Assembly (NCBI RefSeq): GCF_000506865.1
Contig: NZ_AYSV01000113.1
Coordinates: forward strand, 1 to 34,813
DNA length: 34,813 bases
Direction of reading: 5' to 3'
Source of the DNA: Pelistega indica
GTDB taxonomy: Bacteria > Pseudomonadota > Gammaproteobacteria > Burkholderiales > Burkholderiaceae_B
In this document: piece after piece, positions 1 to 8,531 of the stretch
How the letters are laid out: the number at the start of each line of letters is the position of its first letter
Position numbering within the stretch: position 1 is the first letter of the stretch
Translations under genes and position numbers: made by a program
Notes under the pieces: generated by a model
The model's database searches: none
The model's input: the letters and a program-made list of their open reading frames with translations, nothing else
Told to the model about the DNA's origin: nothing

Positions 1-99
1 TTCTCGGTATTCGCTTTATTTTATCGGCATTAAGGCATACTACGTTCTTAATTATGCCGAATTTCTTTTGTCTTTCTTTCCTTCTTGTATTTATCCCAG

Positions 100-1672
100 T
101 TAACTGCTGAGCAGTTGCGCGAACTCGTGCTGCAACAACAAGCCTTAATTGCTCAACAAGACGCATTGAATTGTAAAAAAAGCAGCAACAGGTGGAAGAA
201 AAGGATCTGGCCTATCGTCGTGTTCTGAGCGCTTACGAACAAGTGAAGATGGAGTTGGCGATCTTAAGACGTATCAACTTTGCTAAACGTAGCGAACAGC
301 TCCCTGACCTACAAGCGAAACTTTTTGAAGATGACGCCCATGAGGATCTGGCTGAGCTAGAAACGATGTTAGACAACATCGGTCAGCAATTAACGTCCAT
401 GAGTGGTCAAGAGCACACACCTCGCACACCGTCTCGTATGCGTTTGCCGGCGGAATTGCCCTCGGTGGATATTCATTATACGTTGGAAAGCACGACCTGT
501 GGTTGTGGTGCTGAGATGCGTCATCTTGGGGATGAGGTGAGTCAGAAACTGGATTATGTGCCCGGTACTTTTAGCGTGGAGAATCACATTCGTCCGAAAT
601 ACGTGTGTGATTGTTGCAAGACCCTCAATCAAGCGCCGGTACCTCCTCACATCATTGATAAGGGGTTGGCAACGACCGGACTGCTGGCGACAGTACTGAT
701 CATGAAGTATGCTGACCATCTGCCGTTGCATCGTCAAGAAGCCATCTTTGAGCGCAGCGGTGTACGCATTGCCCGTTCTACGCTGGCGGATTGGGTAGGC
801 ACCTGTGGCGCACAGTTACAACCGCTCGTTGATGCTTTACGCCAAGAGGTGCTCTCGCATTCGGTATTGCATGCCGATGAGACCCCCATCACTTACATGC
901 ACCATAAAAAGGGCAAAACGCAACGTGGTTATTTCTGGGTCTATGCCCCGGGTGCTTATGAGCAGATGAAAGCGGTGATTTATGACTTTAAGCCAGGTCG
1001 CTCAGGCGCTCATGCCCGCGAATTCTTAGGCGATTGGCGCGGTAGTCTGATGTGTGATGATTACGCCGGTTATAAAGCCCTCTTTGCCGATGAGCAAGTG
1101 ATTGAGGGGGGATGTTGGGCGCATGCGCGTCGCAAATTCCACGATATTTACCAACCAACGGCAGCTCAGTGGCTGAACAGGCCTTACAACAAATCCAACG
1201 ACTTTATCACTACGAGGCCGAGGCCAGGAACTTAAGTCCACCGGAGCGATTAGCCCATCGACAACGCCACATGGAGCCGGCACTTAAGCAATTAGAAAGG
1301 TGGTTGCGTAGTCAGTTTGAGCTGGTGCCGCCGAACTCGGCGATCGCCAAAGCCATTCGTTACAGCCTGAACAATTGGCTTGCCTTGACGCGCCTCTTGG
1401 AAGACGCTCAACTGCCGATGGATAATAATGCGGTAGAGAATTTGATACGTCCACTCGCGATTGGTCGCAAGAATTGGCTCTTTGTAGGTTCAGAGAAAGC
1501 GGGTCGACGTGCGGCTGCGGTGATGTCGTTAATTCAATCGGCTAAGCTCAATGGCCATGACCCTTATGCTTACCTTAAGGATGTGTTGGAACGATTGCCG
1601 ACACAGAAAGCGAAGGACATTGCTGAGCTTCTGCCTCATCGTTGGCAAGCGCCAAACGACACCAAGAATTAA
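100..1672 (+). pseudogene. tnpC: IS66 family transposase TnpC, frameshifted
   Basis: Three frame segments together give an IS66 TnpC. From about base 100 one frame reads LTAEQLRELVLQQQALIAQQ. At a run of seven A (175-181) the homology moves to the frame that continues at 192 (VEEKDLAYRRVLSAYEQ). Near 1150-1162 it moves again, from FHDIYQPT to NGSSVAEQALQQIQ, and runs to the stop at 1672. The order of parts is normal for the family: N-terminal coiled coil, a CGCG/CDCC zinc-binding region, then the DDE core with LHADETP, MCDDYAGY and NAVENLIRPLAIG carrying the D, D and E. No clear ATG precedes base 100 in frame; an ATG at 54 lies in a different frame. Because all catalytic residues survive in separate frames, decay looks recent. 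Programmed frameshifting is not established for IS66 tnpC. Confidence 0.9.
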
Positions 1673-1675
1673 CAC

Positions 1676-1700
1676 AATGCCCCGACAAAATCGGGGCATT
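1676..1700 (+). other. Perfect hairpin after tnpC
   Basis: AATGCCCCGA and TCGGGGCATT form a perfect 10-bp stem around a 5-base loop (CAAAA), four bases after the tnpC stop and inside the element. No T run follows, so it is a stable 3' hairpin rather than a classic intrinsic terminator; mRNA protection or rho-assisted ending is possible. Confidence 0.55.
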
Positions 1701-1720
1701 GAACATTTAAAAACGGAAGT

Positions 1721-1745
1721 CAATCGGAGTTCACCGGACGCTTAC
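1721..1745 (-). repeat. IS66 right terminal inverted repeat
   Basis: The sequence ending CACCGGACGCTTAC matches the terminal repeat style of IS66-family elements (outer end GTAAGCG when read inward). It sits 49 bases after the tnpC stop, the usual place. The partner repeat is outside the window, so the exact end and the expected 8-bp target duplication cannot be confirmed. Confidence 0.65.
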
Positions 1746-1784
1746 ATATCAGCAAGCATTAAGACGTTAATGACTTATCCCTAT

Positions 1785-1830
1785 GATAAAAAAGGGTTTT
1801 TCAATATTTCTTGAAAAACCCTTTCTTTGT
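1785..1830 (-). terminator. Intrinsic terminator after trkH, probably bidirectional
   Basis: AAAGGGTTTTTCAA (1791-1804) and TTGAAAAACCCTTT (1811-1824) form a perfect 14-bp stem with a 6-base loop. Read on the minus strand it follows the trkH stop by about 20 bases and ends in a run of six T. On the plus strand it is followed by CTTTGTTTT and could also stop read-through out of the IS66 element. Confidence 0.85.
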
Positions 1831-1843
1831 TTTATCACTATTT

Positions 1844-3314
1844 CTACTTACGCCAATACACGGGGGCGAACATCACTAATATGGTGAATAATTCCAACCG
1901 ACCAACTAGCATCATAAATGTGCATACCCAAATAGCAAAATCGTTTAAACTACCATAGCTACTCATTGGACCAACTTGCCCCACCCCCGGACCAGCATTA
2001 CTGATACTTGCTAGAATAGCTGAAATTGCCGTTGCATAATCTAATCCAGCAATAAGTAATAGAGATACACCCAAAATAATTAATAATGTATAAAGAATTA
2101 GATGCAACAAAATAGCGGTTGTTACTGATTTATCGATAATTTTACCTTTCACGAGCAAAAGGAATACGCCATTAGGATGTATTAACTGTTTAAACGCAAT
2201 GCCAAATTGCTTTAGCAAAATGATTATTCGAATCATTTTTACACCACCACCAGTCGATCCTGCAGAACTGGCGAAATTACTCAATACCAGCATCCAAATA
2301 GGTAAGCCAATTGGCCATAAGGAATAATCTGCATTAGCAAAACCAGTCGTTGTTGCTAATGAAATTGTATTAAAAAAACCATACCTAAAGGCTGTTGTAA
2401 TATCCGTATAATAGCCCGACAAAAATAAGTAACTACTAATAATTGTCGCACTAAATAGTACTACTAGCAAAAATGGGATTGCCTCGGGGCTTCTCACATA
2501 CGCTTTTAGACTTCGCTGTCTAAATGCAGTAAAGTGTGTTGCAAAATTAATGCCTGCAAATAACATAAAAAAACAAGCGACCCACTCAGCTTTTGTATTA
2601 TTGATATCGGCATAACCACTGGAATATGTTGAAAAGCCGCCCAATGCCATCGTAGATCCTGCATGGCACCACGCATCAAACCACTCTAAACCAGCAAGAC
2701 GATAGCATATGACACATAGAAGAGAAGCGGAAATATAAATTGTATACAGTATTTTCGCCGTTCCGGCAATACGTGGCGTTAATTTTTCTTCTTTCATCGG
2801 ACCTGCAACTTCCCCACGATAAACCTGGTATCCCCCCACCCCTAATAGAGGAAGTATCGCTACCGCCAACACTAAAATACCCATACCACCAAACCAAATC
2901 AAGGTATGCCGCCAAGCATTAATTGACTTAGGCAAATGGGTCACATCTGGAATAATCGTTGCCCCTGTTGAAGTGAGACCAGACATTACTTCATAATAAG
3001 CATGGGTAAAACTTAAAGAAAAATCCCCCGGGTGATAGGGAAGCATAAATGGAATAACACCAATCAAAGGGAAACATACCCATACCATTACCACTAACAG
3101 TAAACCGTCACGTAAACGTAATTCTCTTTTGAATGGTGAGCCAATAATCACCATTAATAAACCTGCTAGGGCTGTAATACCAATAGCATAGAGGAAATTA
3201 GTTTCCCATCCATCCATGAAAAATAAGCGAAAAAATGTATGGCAACACTAAAATGAGTGACCAACAGAGGGTCACTAATCCAAGGCTATGAAATATATAC
3301 AATATCCGTTTCAC
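1844..3314 (-). pseudogene. trkH: K+ uptake channel subunit TrkH, split by a 4-bp repeat expansion
   Basis: TrkH is the membrane pore of the Trk K+ uptake system, gated by cytoplasmic TrkA. All four filter-type loops are visible: TSTGATII, ALGGFST, TTTGFAN and SNAGPGVG, among about ten hydrophobic segments. The open frame from the ATG at 3217 gives 457 aa without the first helix. Upstream, from a GTG at 3314, another frame reads VKRILYIFHSLGLVTLCWSL and LPYIFSLIFHGW, a typical TrkH N-terminus, then meets a stop at 3198-3200. The two frames join at ATGGATGGATGG (3206-3217); removing one 4-bp unit restores a continuous 488-aa protein of normal length. The GTG has AGGA upstream and lies 9 bases after the trkA stop, as expected in a trkA-trkH operon. 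Restart at the 3217 ATG could give a truncated product. A sequencing error is the main alternative. Confidence 0.85.
3206..3217 (-). repeat. Tetranucleotide repeat (ATGG)3 at the trkH frameshift
   Basis: Three tandem copies of ATGG (CCAT on the plus strand) lie exactly where the two trkH frames meet. Two copies would put the gene in frame; three do not. Such a unit is a possible site of slipped-strand change, although three copies is few for frequent phase switching. Confidence 0.9.
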
Positions 3315-3323
3315 GATTGCATC

Positions 3324-4700
3324 CTAGAAGAACATCGCTGAAACTTGGAACAACTTCTCAATACGTTTCATCGTTGAGCGATTTGCTGCATACACAATCA
3401 CATGATCCCCTGTCGCAATGACGGTATCATTTTGAGGAATAATAATAGCCTCTTCTCGTAAAATAGCCGCAATACGCGATGAGCTCGGCAAACGAATATC
3501 CTCTACACGCTTACCAACAACAGCTGAATTATGCTCATCACCCATCACCTCAAATTCAATAACCTCTGACTCCCCTCGACGTAAACGATGTCCTCTGACA
3601 ATGGCACCTTGTCTAACCTCATGCAATAGCGCCCCAATTGTTGCTTGTGACGGTGATACGGCAACATCAATCATACTGCCCTGCATTAATTCACCATATG
3701 CTTGACGAGAAATTAAGGCAATCACTTTATGAGCTCCCAAGCGTTTTGCCAATAATGAAGACATAATATTATCCTCATCATCATTGGTCACAGCGACCCA
3801 AGCATCCATGCCATCAATATTTTCGCTTAATAATAACGACTCATCCGTACCATTACCATATAAAACCAATACATTTTCAGGTAATTTGGCGGCAAGCTGC
3901 TCGCAACGTGCCTTATCTTGCTCAATAATTCGCACGTTATAACCAGCTATCGATAATGCTAATGCCAATCGTGATCCAATATTGCCTCCACCAGTAATCA
4001 TTACTGAGCGAGTACGTTTTTTCTCTTTATTAAACTTTGAAATCGCCTTGACAGCCTCAGTGGTATCCATGGCTAAGACAAGTTCATCATCAACTTTAAG
4101 ATTAAACAATCTATCTAAAGGTAATGACTCACCATTACGCACTAATTCTAAGATTCGCCCTCTACCTTGAGGCAAATTCAAGTGGTTTTTATCAATTTGA
4201 TAATCTAATAAAGTACTACGTTTACCAATCTTAATAATCGCAATACTTACCTTACCATCAGCAAAATGTACTACTTGTAGTGCGTCAGGAAATTCAATCA
4301 AGCCCTGTAAATATTGAGTGACACTCGCTTCTGGACTAATAATAGAATCAACACCAAAATGTTCTTGTAATACCTCAGGATGTTGAGCATAATAAACGCC
4401 TCGTATACGCGAAATACAACGAGGAATATTAAAAAGATCTTTAGCTAATTTACAGGTGACTAGATTAACAGCATCTGTCGCTGCACAAGATACTAATAAG
4501 TCCGTATCCTCGGCACCTGCTTGCATTAACACGTCAGGAGAAGAAGCATCGCCATAGACTGCTTTTAAGTCAAATCTCTCCTGTAAATATCTCAACTGCT
4601 CTTTATTCGTATCAACAATCGTGATGTCGTTTTTCTCAGACACAAGATTTTCAGCTACACTAGAGCCTACACGTCCTGCACCAATTAGCAGAATTTTCAT
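3324..4700 (-). CDS. trkA: Trk system K+ uptake regulator TrkA
   Basis: TrkA is the peripheral cytoplasmic subunit that binds NAD(H) and adenine nucleotides and gates TrkH. The 458-aa protein has the usual two halves. Each begins with a Rossmann RCK_N domain (GAGRVG at about residues 7-12; ITGGGNIGSRLALAL at about 235-250) and is followed by an RCK_C domain (about 135-215 and 370-450). Length matches full two-repeat TrkA proteins. It lies 17 bases after the ntrX-like stop and 9 bases before the trkH GTG, so the three are probably cotranscribed. No strong Shine-Dalgarno is seen before the ATG. Unlike trkH, the gene appears intact. Confidence 0.95.
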   Translation of the reverse strand: MKILLIGAGRVGSSVAENLVSEKNDITIVDTNKEQLRYLQERFDLKAVYGDASSPDVLMQAGAEDTDLLVSCAATDAVNLVTCKLAKDLFNIPRCISRIRGVYYAQHPEVLQEHFGVDSIISPEASVTQYLQGLIEFPDALQVVHFADGKVSIAIIKIGKRSTLLDYQIDKNHLNLPQGRGRILELVRNGESLPLDRLFNLKVDDELVLAMDTTEAVKAISKFNKEKKRTRSVMITGGGNIGSRLALALSIAGYNVRIIEQDKARCEQLAAKLPENVLVLYGNGTDESLLLSENIDGMDAWVAVTNDDEDNIMSSLLAKRLGAHKVIALISRQAYGELMQGSMIDVAVSPSQATIGALLHEVRQGAIVRGHRLRRGESEVIEFEVMGDEHNSAVVGKRVEDIRLPSSSRIAAILREEAIIIPQNDTVIATGDHVIVYAANRSTMKRIEKLFQVSAMFF

Positions 4701-4717
4701 AGTAAGGAAAAGTAAAA

Positions 4718-5479
4718 TTACGCGTTACGTTTGCGAGAAGAATCGATGCCAAGCTGTCTAAGTTTGCGATACAGATGGGTTCTCTCTAAACCAGTTTTCT
4801 CAGAAACACGAGTCATACTATGATTTTCACGTTGTAAGTGATATTCAAAATATACTCGCTCAAACTCATCTCGCGCATCTCGCAGAGGTTGATCTAAAGG
4901 AATACTACCTAAATAACCTTGACGAATAGCATCTTCTGTCGTTATTACTGTATTTGCCACAGAATTGGCAACTGGTGCTGTCACTGGCGTATTTAAGGCA
5001 GGACGATTAACACCATATCCACCCGTATTTTGTATAGGTGCTACCGATGGATTAACTTGATTGTTTGTGTAAACTGGTTGATGTACTGGCGCTTGTGGTT
5101 GAATAGAACGAATTACTGGACGCTGTAAGACCTGCTGTACAGTGGCAAGTAACTTGGCCAACGTAATAGGCTTTTCTAAGAAATCGGCTGCACCGATACG
5201 TGTTGCTTCTACGGCAGTATCAAGCGTCGCATGACCGCTCATCATAATCACTGGCATATCCAATAACCCTTGAGAACTCCACTCTCTCAATAGGCTAACA
5301 CCATCTGCGTCAGGCATCCAAATATCAAGTAGAACGAGGTCCGGTCTGCTGTTTAGGCGAGCAGCACGTGCTTGAGCGACATTTTCTGCTAGCTCTACTG
5401 TATGCCCTTGCTCGTATAAAATTTCTTGCAAGAGCTCACGAATACCAATTTCATCATCTACTACCAGAATTCTGGCCAT
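4718..5479 (-). CDS. NtrX-like response regulator without AAA+ domain
   Basis: The N-terminal receiver domain (residues 1-120) has the acidic pair D8/D9, phospho-acceptor D52 (LVLLDIWMPD), S81 and K103 (FLEKPI). The C-terminal 45 residues form a Fis-type helix-turn-helix (TRVSEKTGLERTHLYRKL). The sigma-54-interacting AAA+ domain of classical NtrX is absent; instead there is a low-complexity linker of about 75 residues rich in P, V, N, Q and T. The ATG follows TAGGTAGGTGCGTT. The gene lies 113 bases after the NtrY-like kinase gene, its probable partner. Without the ATPase domain it cannot activate sigma-54 promoters in the classical way and more likely works as a DNA-binding repressor or sigma-70 activator. 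The target is unknown; linkage to trkAH makes envelope or ion homeostasis a reasonable guess only. Confidence 0.88.
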   Translation of the reverse strand: MARILVVDDEIGIRELLQEILYEQGHTVELAENVAQARAARLNSRPDLVLLDIWMPDADGVSLLREWSSQGLLDMPVIMMSGHATLDTAVEATRIGAADFLEKPITLAKLLATVQQVLQRPVIRSIQPQAPVHQPVYTNNQVNPSVAPIQNTGGYGVNRPALNTPVTAPVANSVANTVITTEDAIRQGYLGSIPLDQPLRDARDEFERVYFEYHLQRENHSMTRVSEKTGLERTHLYRKLRQLGIDSSRKRNA

Positions 5480-5569
5480 AACGCACCTACCTATCTATGG
5501 TTATTCACGCGACTACACAGACACTTAGGATAGCCAAACAATTTAACCATCCGAAAAAAGTGTTGTTTT

Positions 5570-5582
5570 TTTTGATTATAAC
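5570..5582 (-). promoter_or_regulatory. Possible -10 element before the ntrX-like gene
   Basis: A perfect TATAAT (5580-5575 on the minus strand) lies in the 113-base gap between the kinase and regulator genes. No good -35 box is seen at the right distance, so this is only a candidate for a second, internal promoter. Confidence 0.25.
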
Positions 5583-5592
5583 AAAAAGCACT

Positions 5593-7914
5593 TTATGAAT
5601 TTTCGATAATACGTGTCAAAAGAATAGAAATCTTTGCCCCTTCTTCTTTCATATTCGATATATCAATTTTTCCATGATGCTCTTCCACAATCTTTTTCAC
5701 AATTGCTAAACCTAGACCAGTTCCATGTGCTTTTGTGGTGACATATGGTTCAAAAACCTTTTGCATAATATTTGGAGGAAACCCAGGCCCTCTATCTTTG
5801 ATCGTAATTAATACTGCTTTTTGATTAGGCATCAACGAATTTTCTAATACCGTTGTTTTAGTTTCTATGGTTACACCAGGCTTATCACCTTCAAGTACTA
5901 AACCCTCCATAGCATCACGAGCATTTGACAATAAATTATTAAATACTTGACGCAACTGTGTCGTATCAGCCTCGACCAAAGGCAAATTAGGATCCAACTC
6001 CAATTTAATCTGTCTATAAATCAGTTCATCCACATACCCCTCTGGTGTCCATCCATACAACACGGCAATATCGGTAATCAACTCATTCACATTAACTGAT
6101 TGAAATTGTGCTGGCGGGGTACGTGCATACTCTCTAAAGTCATCCACCATTGTTTTTAAGGAGAATACTTGATTGACAATAGTATTGACTAAACGATCCA
6201 AAAATTGACTATCTGATTCATCCAGTTTTGGTGATAATTTCATCTGAATCCGCTCTGCTGATAGTTGGATAGGTGTTAGCGGGTTTTTAATTTCATGCGC
6301 CAATCGTCTTGCTACCTCACCCCATGCTACCGCTCTGTTAGCCGAGATAACCTCTGAAATATCATCAAATACCAGTAAATAATTCAAGGCATTATCAGCA
6401 TTTTTTAAATGAGTCCCTCTGAGCAACAAGGTCAAATCACGAGTATGTCCTTCATCTTCTTTAAGAGATAATTCAATTTGTTCTTGCCAATATAAGCGCT
6501 CTGAATCTACAACAGCATGTGATGCAAAAGCACGCTGAATAACATTCGCAAACTCGTCCAAATTAGCTTTGGCCCCAATCGGTAACCCTATCAAATCAGA
6601 CAAATCTTCATGAAGAATATTCTGTGCACCTTGGTTAACCATATTGACGGAAAAATCATGATTAAGCACAATAACACCTGTAGTCAATCCCTCAAGAACA
6701 CTTTCTAAATAAAGGTTAGTGCTCTGCAATTGCAAACGACTGTTTTCAGCTTGATTACGAGCTTCTTCAAGTTGCGCCGTCATCAAGTTAAACGAGCGGC
6801 TCAATTGTCCAACCTCATCGCTTTGTTTGGGTTCAGGAATACGACGATAGTCACCTACAGCGACCGCTTGCGTTCCCTCTGCTAACGTTAATAGTGGCTC
6901 TACCATTCGTTTGGCTAGCCATAAAGCAATCCCCAGGGAAGCAAACACGGTTAATAGCAATGCCATCGTTAACGTAATTGAGAACAGTTGCCTAATTCCT
7001 TCCCTTGACAGTGCTAATTCTTCATAATTACGGTAGCCTATTTGTACCTCATTCAGATTATTGGCAAATGTTTCTGGGACTCTCTGTGTTAGCTGCAACC
7101 AATGAGGTTCATTATTACCACTCAATGCAGCTTCTAGCCGATTACCCGTATAGAACAAAGGTACAATTACCCGTATTTGATAATTGGGTCTATTTTGGTC
7201 TTGCCCCTCAACTAATACCTCTTCTGTATTCACATATTGACGAGAAATGCGTAATTGGTTAAGCACAGTAGAAGGTGGTAGTTGTGGCAATAAAGAACCA
7301 AACGTGGAGGATGAAAAGGCAATGACTTTATTGCCATTGGCAGAAAAAATTAGCGCATCGGCAGTTTGTGAGTCTTCACGTAAACGACTCAACGCTGACG
7401 ATAACTCATTATCCGGAACATTATTTAAGTTAGTGGCTAGTCGTCTAGTCGTTACTAACAATTCTTCCTTCATCGTTTCTAACGAGGTTTGCCCTAAATT
7501 AAGCCCTGACTCCAGTGCACTATCCACTTTTACATTAAACCACGACTCTACAGAGCGTGACATGAATTGTACGGATAAGAGGTAAATAATCACACCGGGA
7601 ATAATAGCAATCATCGCAAAAAAGAAGGCAAATCTGGATGTTAGTCTCGCCCCGAATTTTTTCTTACGAATCTGCTTAACAATACCTAAAACCAAACTAA
7701 TGACCCAGGCCAACAAGGCTAAAGCAAGAACACCATTTAACAATAATAAGATATCAAACTGCTCAGCAAATCGCGATGTATTTCCAGCAGAGCCAATCAG
7801 CAAGGATAGCAAGACAAAAATAGCCACACCCGCAAGTAATAACCATATGCGAAATATCCACTTCAATACTAATTGAACTTTTTGTCGGATAAAAGAAAAT
7901 CGAATTTTTTCCAT
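5593..7914 (-). CDS. NtrY-like membrane sensor histidine kinase
   Basis: This is a 773-aa hybrid-free kinase in the order known for NtrY: three N-terminal membrane helices (to about residue 115), an extracytoplasmic sensor region (about 115-305), a fourth helix (FSITLTMALLLTVFASLGI), HAMP (about 330-385), PAS (about 395-500), HisKA with the phospho-histidine in RRLAHEIKNPLTP (about residue 540), and HATPase_c with NNLLSNARDAMEG, DRGPGFP and GTGLGLAIV. The ATG at 7914 is preferred; a TTG at 7932 would add six residues but has no better ribosome site. The start overlaps the DUF4390 gene by 46 bases, implying coupled translation. It should phosphorylate the receiver protein encoded next. The ligand is unknown. 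Confidence 0.93.
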   Translation of the reverse strand: MEKIRFSFIRQKVQLVLKWIFRIWLLLAGVAIFVLLSLLIGSAGNTSRFAEQFDILLLLNGVLALALLAWVISLVLGIVKQIRKKKFGARLTSRFAFFFAMIAIIPGVIIYLLSVQFMSRSVESWFNVKVDSALESGLNLGQTSLETMKEELLVTTRRLATNLNNVPDNELSSALSRLREDSQTADALIFSANGNKVIAFSSSTFGSLLPQLPPSTVLNQLRISRQYVNTEEVLVEGQDQNRPNYQIRVIVPLFYTGNRLEAALSGNNEPHWLQLTQRVPETFANNLNEVQIGYRNYEELALSREGIRQLFSITLTMALLLTVFASLGIALWLAKRMVEPLLTLAEGTQAVAVGDYRRIPEPKQSDEVGQLSRSFNLMTAQLEEARNQAENSRLQLQSTNLYLESVLEGLTTGVIVLNHDFSVNMVNQGAQNILHEDLSDLIGLPIGAKANLDEFANVIQRAFASHAVVDSERLYWQEQIELSLKEDEGHTRDLTLLLRGTHLKNADNALNYLLVFDDISEVISANRAVAWGEVARRLAHEIKNPLTPIQLSAERIQMKLSPKLDESDSQFLDRLVNTIVNQVFSLKTMVDDFREYARTPPAQFQSVNVNELITDIAVLYGWTPEGYVDELIYRQIKLELDPNLPLVEADTTQLRQVFNNLLSNARDAMEGLVLEGDKPGVTIETKTTVLENSLMPNQKAVLITIKDRGPGFPPNIMQKVFEPYVTTKAHGTGLGLAIVKKIVEEHHGKIDISNMKEEGAKISILLTRIIENS

Positions 7915-8531
7915 GATGTTGAAAATGACCAAGCGCTACTACTATTATGAATAGCTGTTATTTGAAAGGGTCTTGCTAATAATGAGGTATCCAAACGCAA
8001 CCTAATCTTGCCGATATAGTCCTGCTGTGTTGGCATTTGCTCTGTTGTCGCAATAGTCCAGTTATCAATATGCGTAATATACCGAAGTGCTTCATCAAAT
8101 GAAAATGCCTTGTATTCGTGCTGATCTTGCTTAACCTTCCACTCCCTCAATAACATGTTGTACCACAATTCTGATGTTTGCGAGGCTTCTAACTTAAGCG
8201 TATCAAACCAATAGGCATTAGGCTTGTATACTTTGAAATCCAAGGTAAAAAATAATGGCATCCCTTTATTCAACGCTACTTGTAATTCTGAGCTTAATAA
8301 CAACTCCATATCCAATTTAAGTGCGATGCTTTGAGGATTTACAGACTGAATCTGAATCTCTTTAAAGCGTGCTTGAGATTCATTATTCGCATTAGCAACC
8401 GTCATCCAACTGAATGATAGCATTAGCAATAAGACTATAAACGCCTTTTGAAAAGCCGATAGACTAGTTAGTACATCGTATCTATAACTGTTTCTAGTTA
8501 AGAAATTATTATTTTTTCTGGAATAATGCAT
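7869..8531 (-). CDS. DUF4390 family exported protein
   Basis: This 220-aa protein has a hydrophobic N-terminal segment (AFIVLLLMLSFSWMTV) ending in ANA-N, a probable signal peptide, followed by a beta-rich domain without recognised catalytic residues. Its position between rsmB and the NtrY-like kinase gene is the usual location of DUF4390 proteins in Bordetella relatives. The ATG at 8531 is chosen because GCAGGATGG lies upstream; a longer frame from 8567 would overlap rsmB by 59 bases instead of 23. Overlap with both neighbours suggests tight coupling, and a periplasmic accessory role to the kinase is possible but unproven. Confidence 0.8.
   Translation of the reverse strand: MHYSRKNNNFLTRNSYRYDVLTSLSAFQKAFIVLLLMLSFSWMTVANANNESQARFKEIQIQSVNPQSIALKLDMELLLSSELQVALNKGMPLFFTLDFKVYKPNAYWFDTLKLEASQTSELWYNMLLREWKVKQDQHEYKAFSFDEALRYITHIDNWTIATTEQMPTQQDYIGKIRLRLDTSLLARPFQITAIHNSSSAWSFSTSWKKFDFLLSDKKFN

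Larger units (their letters stand above)
1..1745 (+). mobile_element. Right part of an IS66-family insertion sequence, degenerate
   Basis: The stretch holds a broken IS66-type tnpC followed by a right terminal sequence that reads GTAAGCGTCCGGTGAACTCC inward on the minus strand (1726-1745), in the style of IS66-family ends. The left inverted repeat and the tnpA and tnpB genes that normally precede tnpC are not present, so the element is cut by the window edge or is 5'-truncated. Bases 1-99 do not read as an obvious tnpB end, which leaves the left boundary open. The transposase reading frame is interrupted at least twice, so this copy is very unlikely to move by itself. Confidence 0.85.

Noticed and set aside
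54-110. Short frame from an ATG at 54 (MPNFFCLSFLLVFIPVNC) as an intact TnpC start or small peptide
   Set aside because: It is in a different frame from the TnpC homology that begins near base 100, has no ribosome site and ends at 110. It may be the remains of the original start, but this cannot be shown.
175-182. Programmed -1 frameshift signal at the A7 run in tnpC
   Set aside because: The codons read TGT AAA AAA AGC, not the standard X XXY YYZ phasing; no clear stimulator was seen, and a second unrelated frame change downstream makes decay the simpler reading.
3256-3276. Inverted repeat AGTGACC/GGTCACT before the 3217 ATG of trkH
   Set aside because: It lies within the displaced TrkH N-terminal coding sequence (LVTLCWSL), so it is explained by coding rather than as an operator.
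7005-7585. Two plus-strand open frames opposite the sensor kinase gene
   Set aside because: They are shadows of the strongly coding minus-strand kinase, with no family resemblance or ribosome sites.
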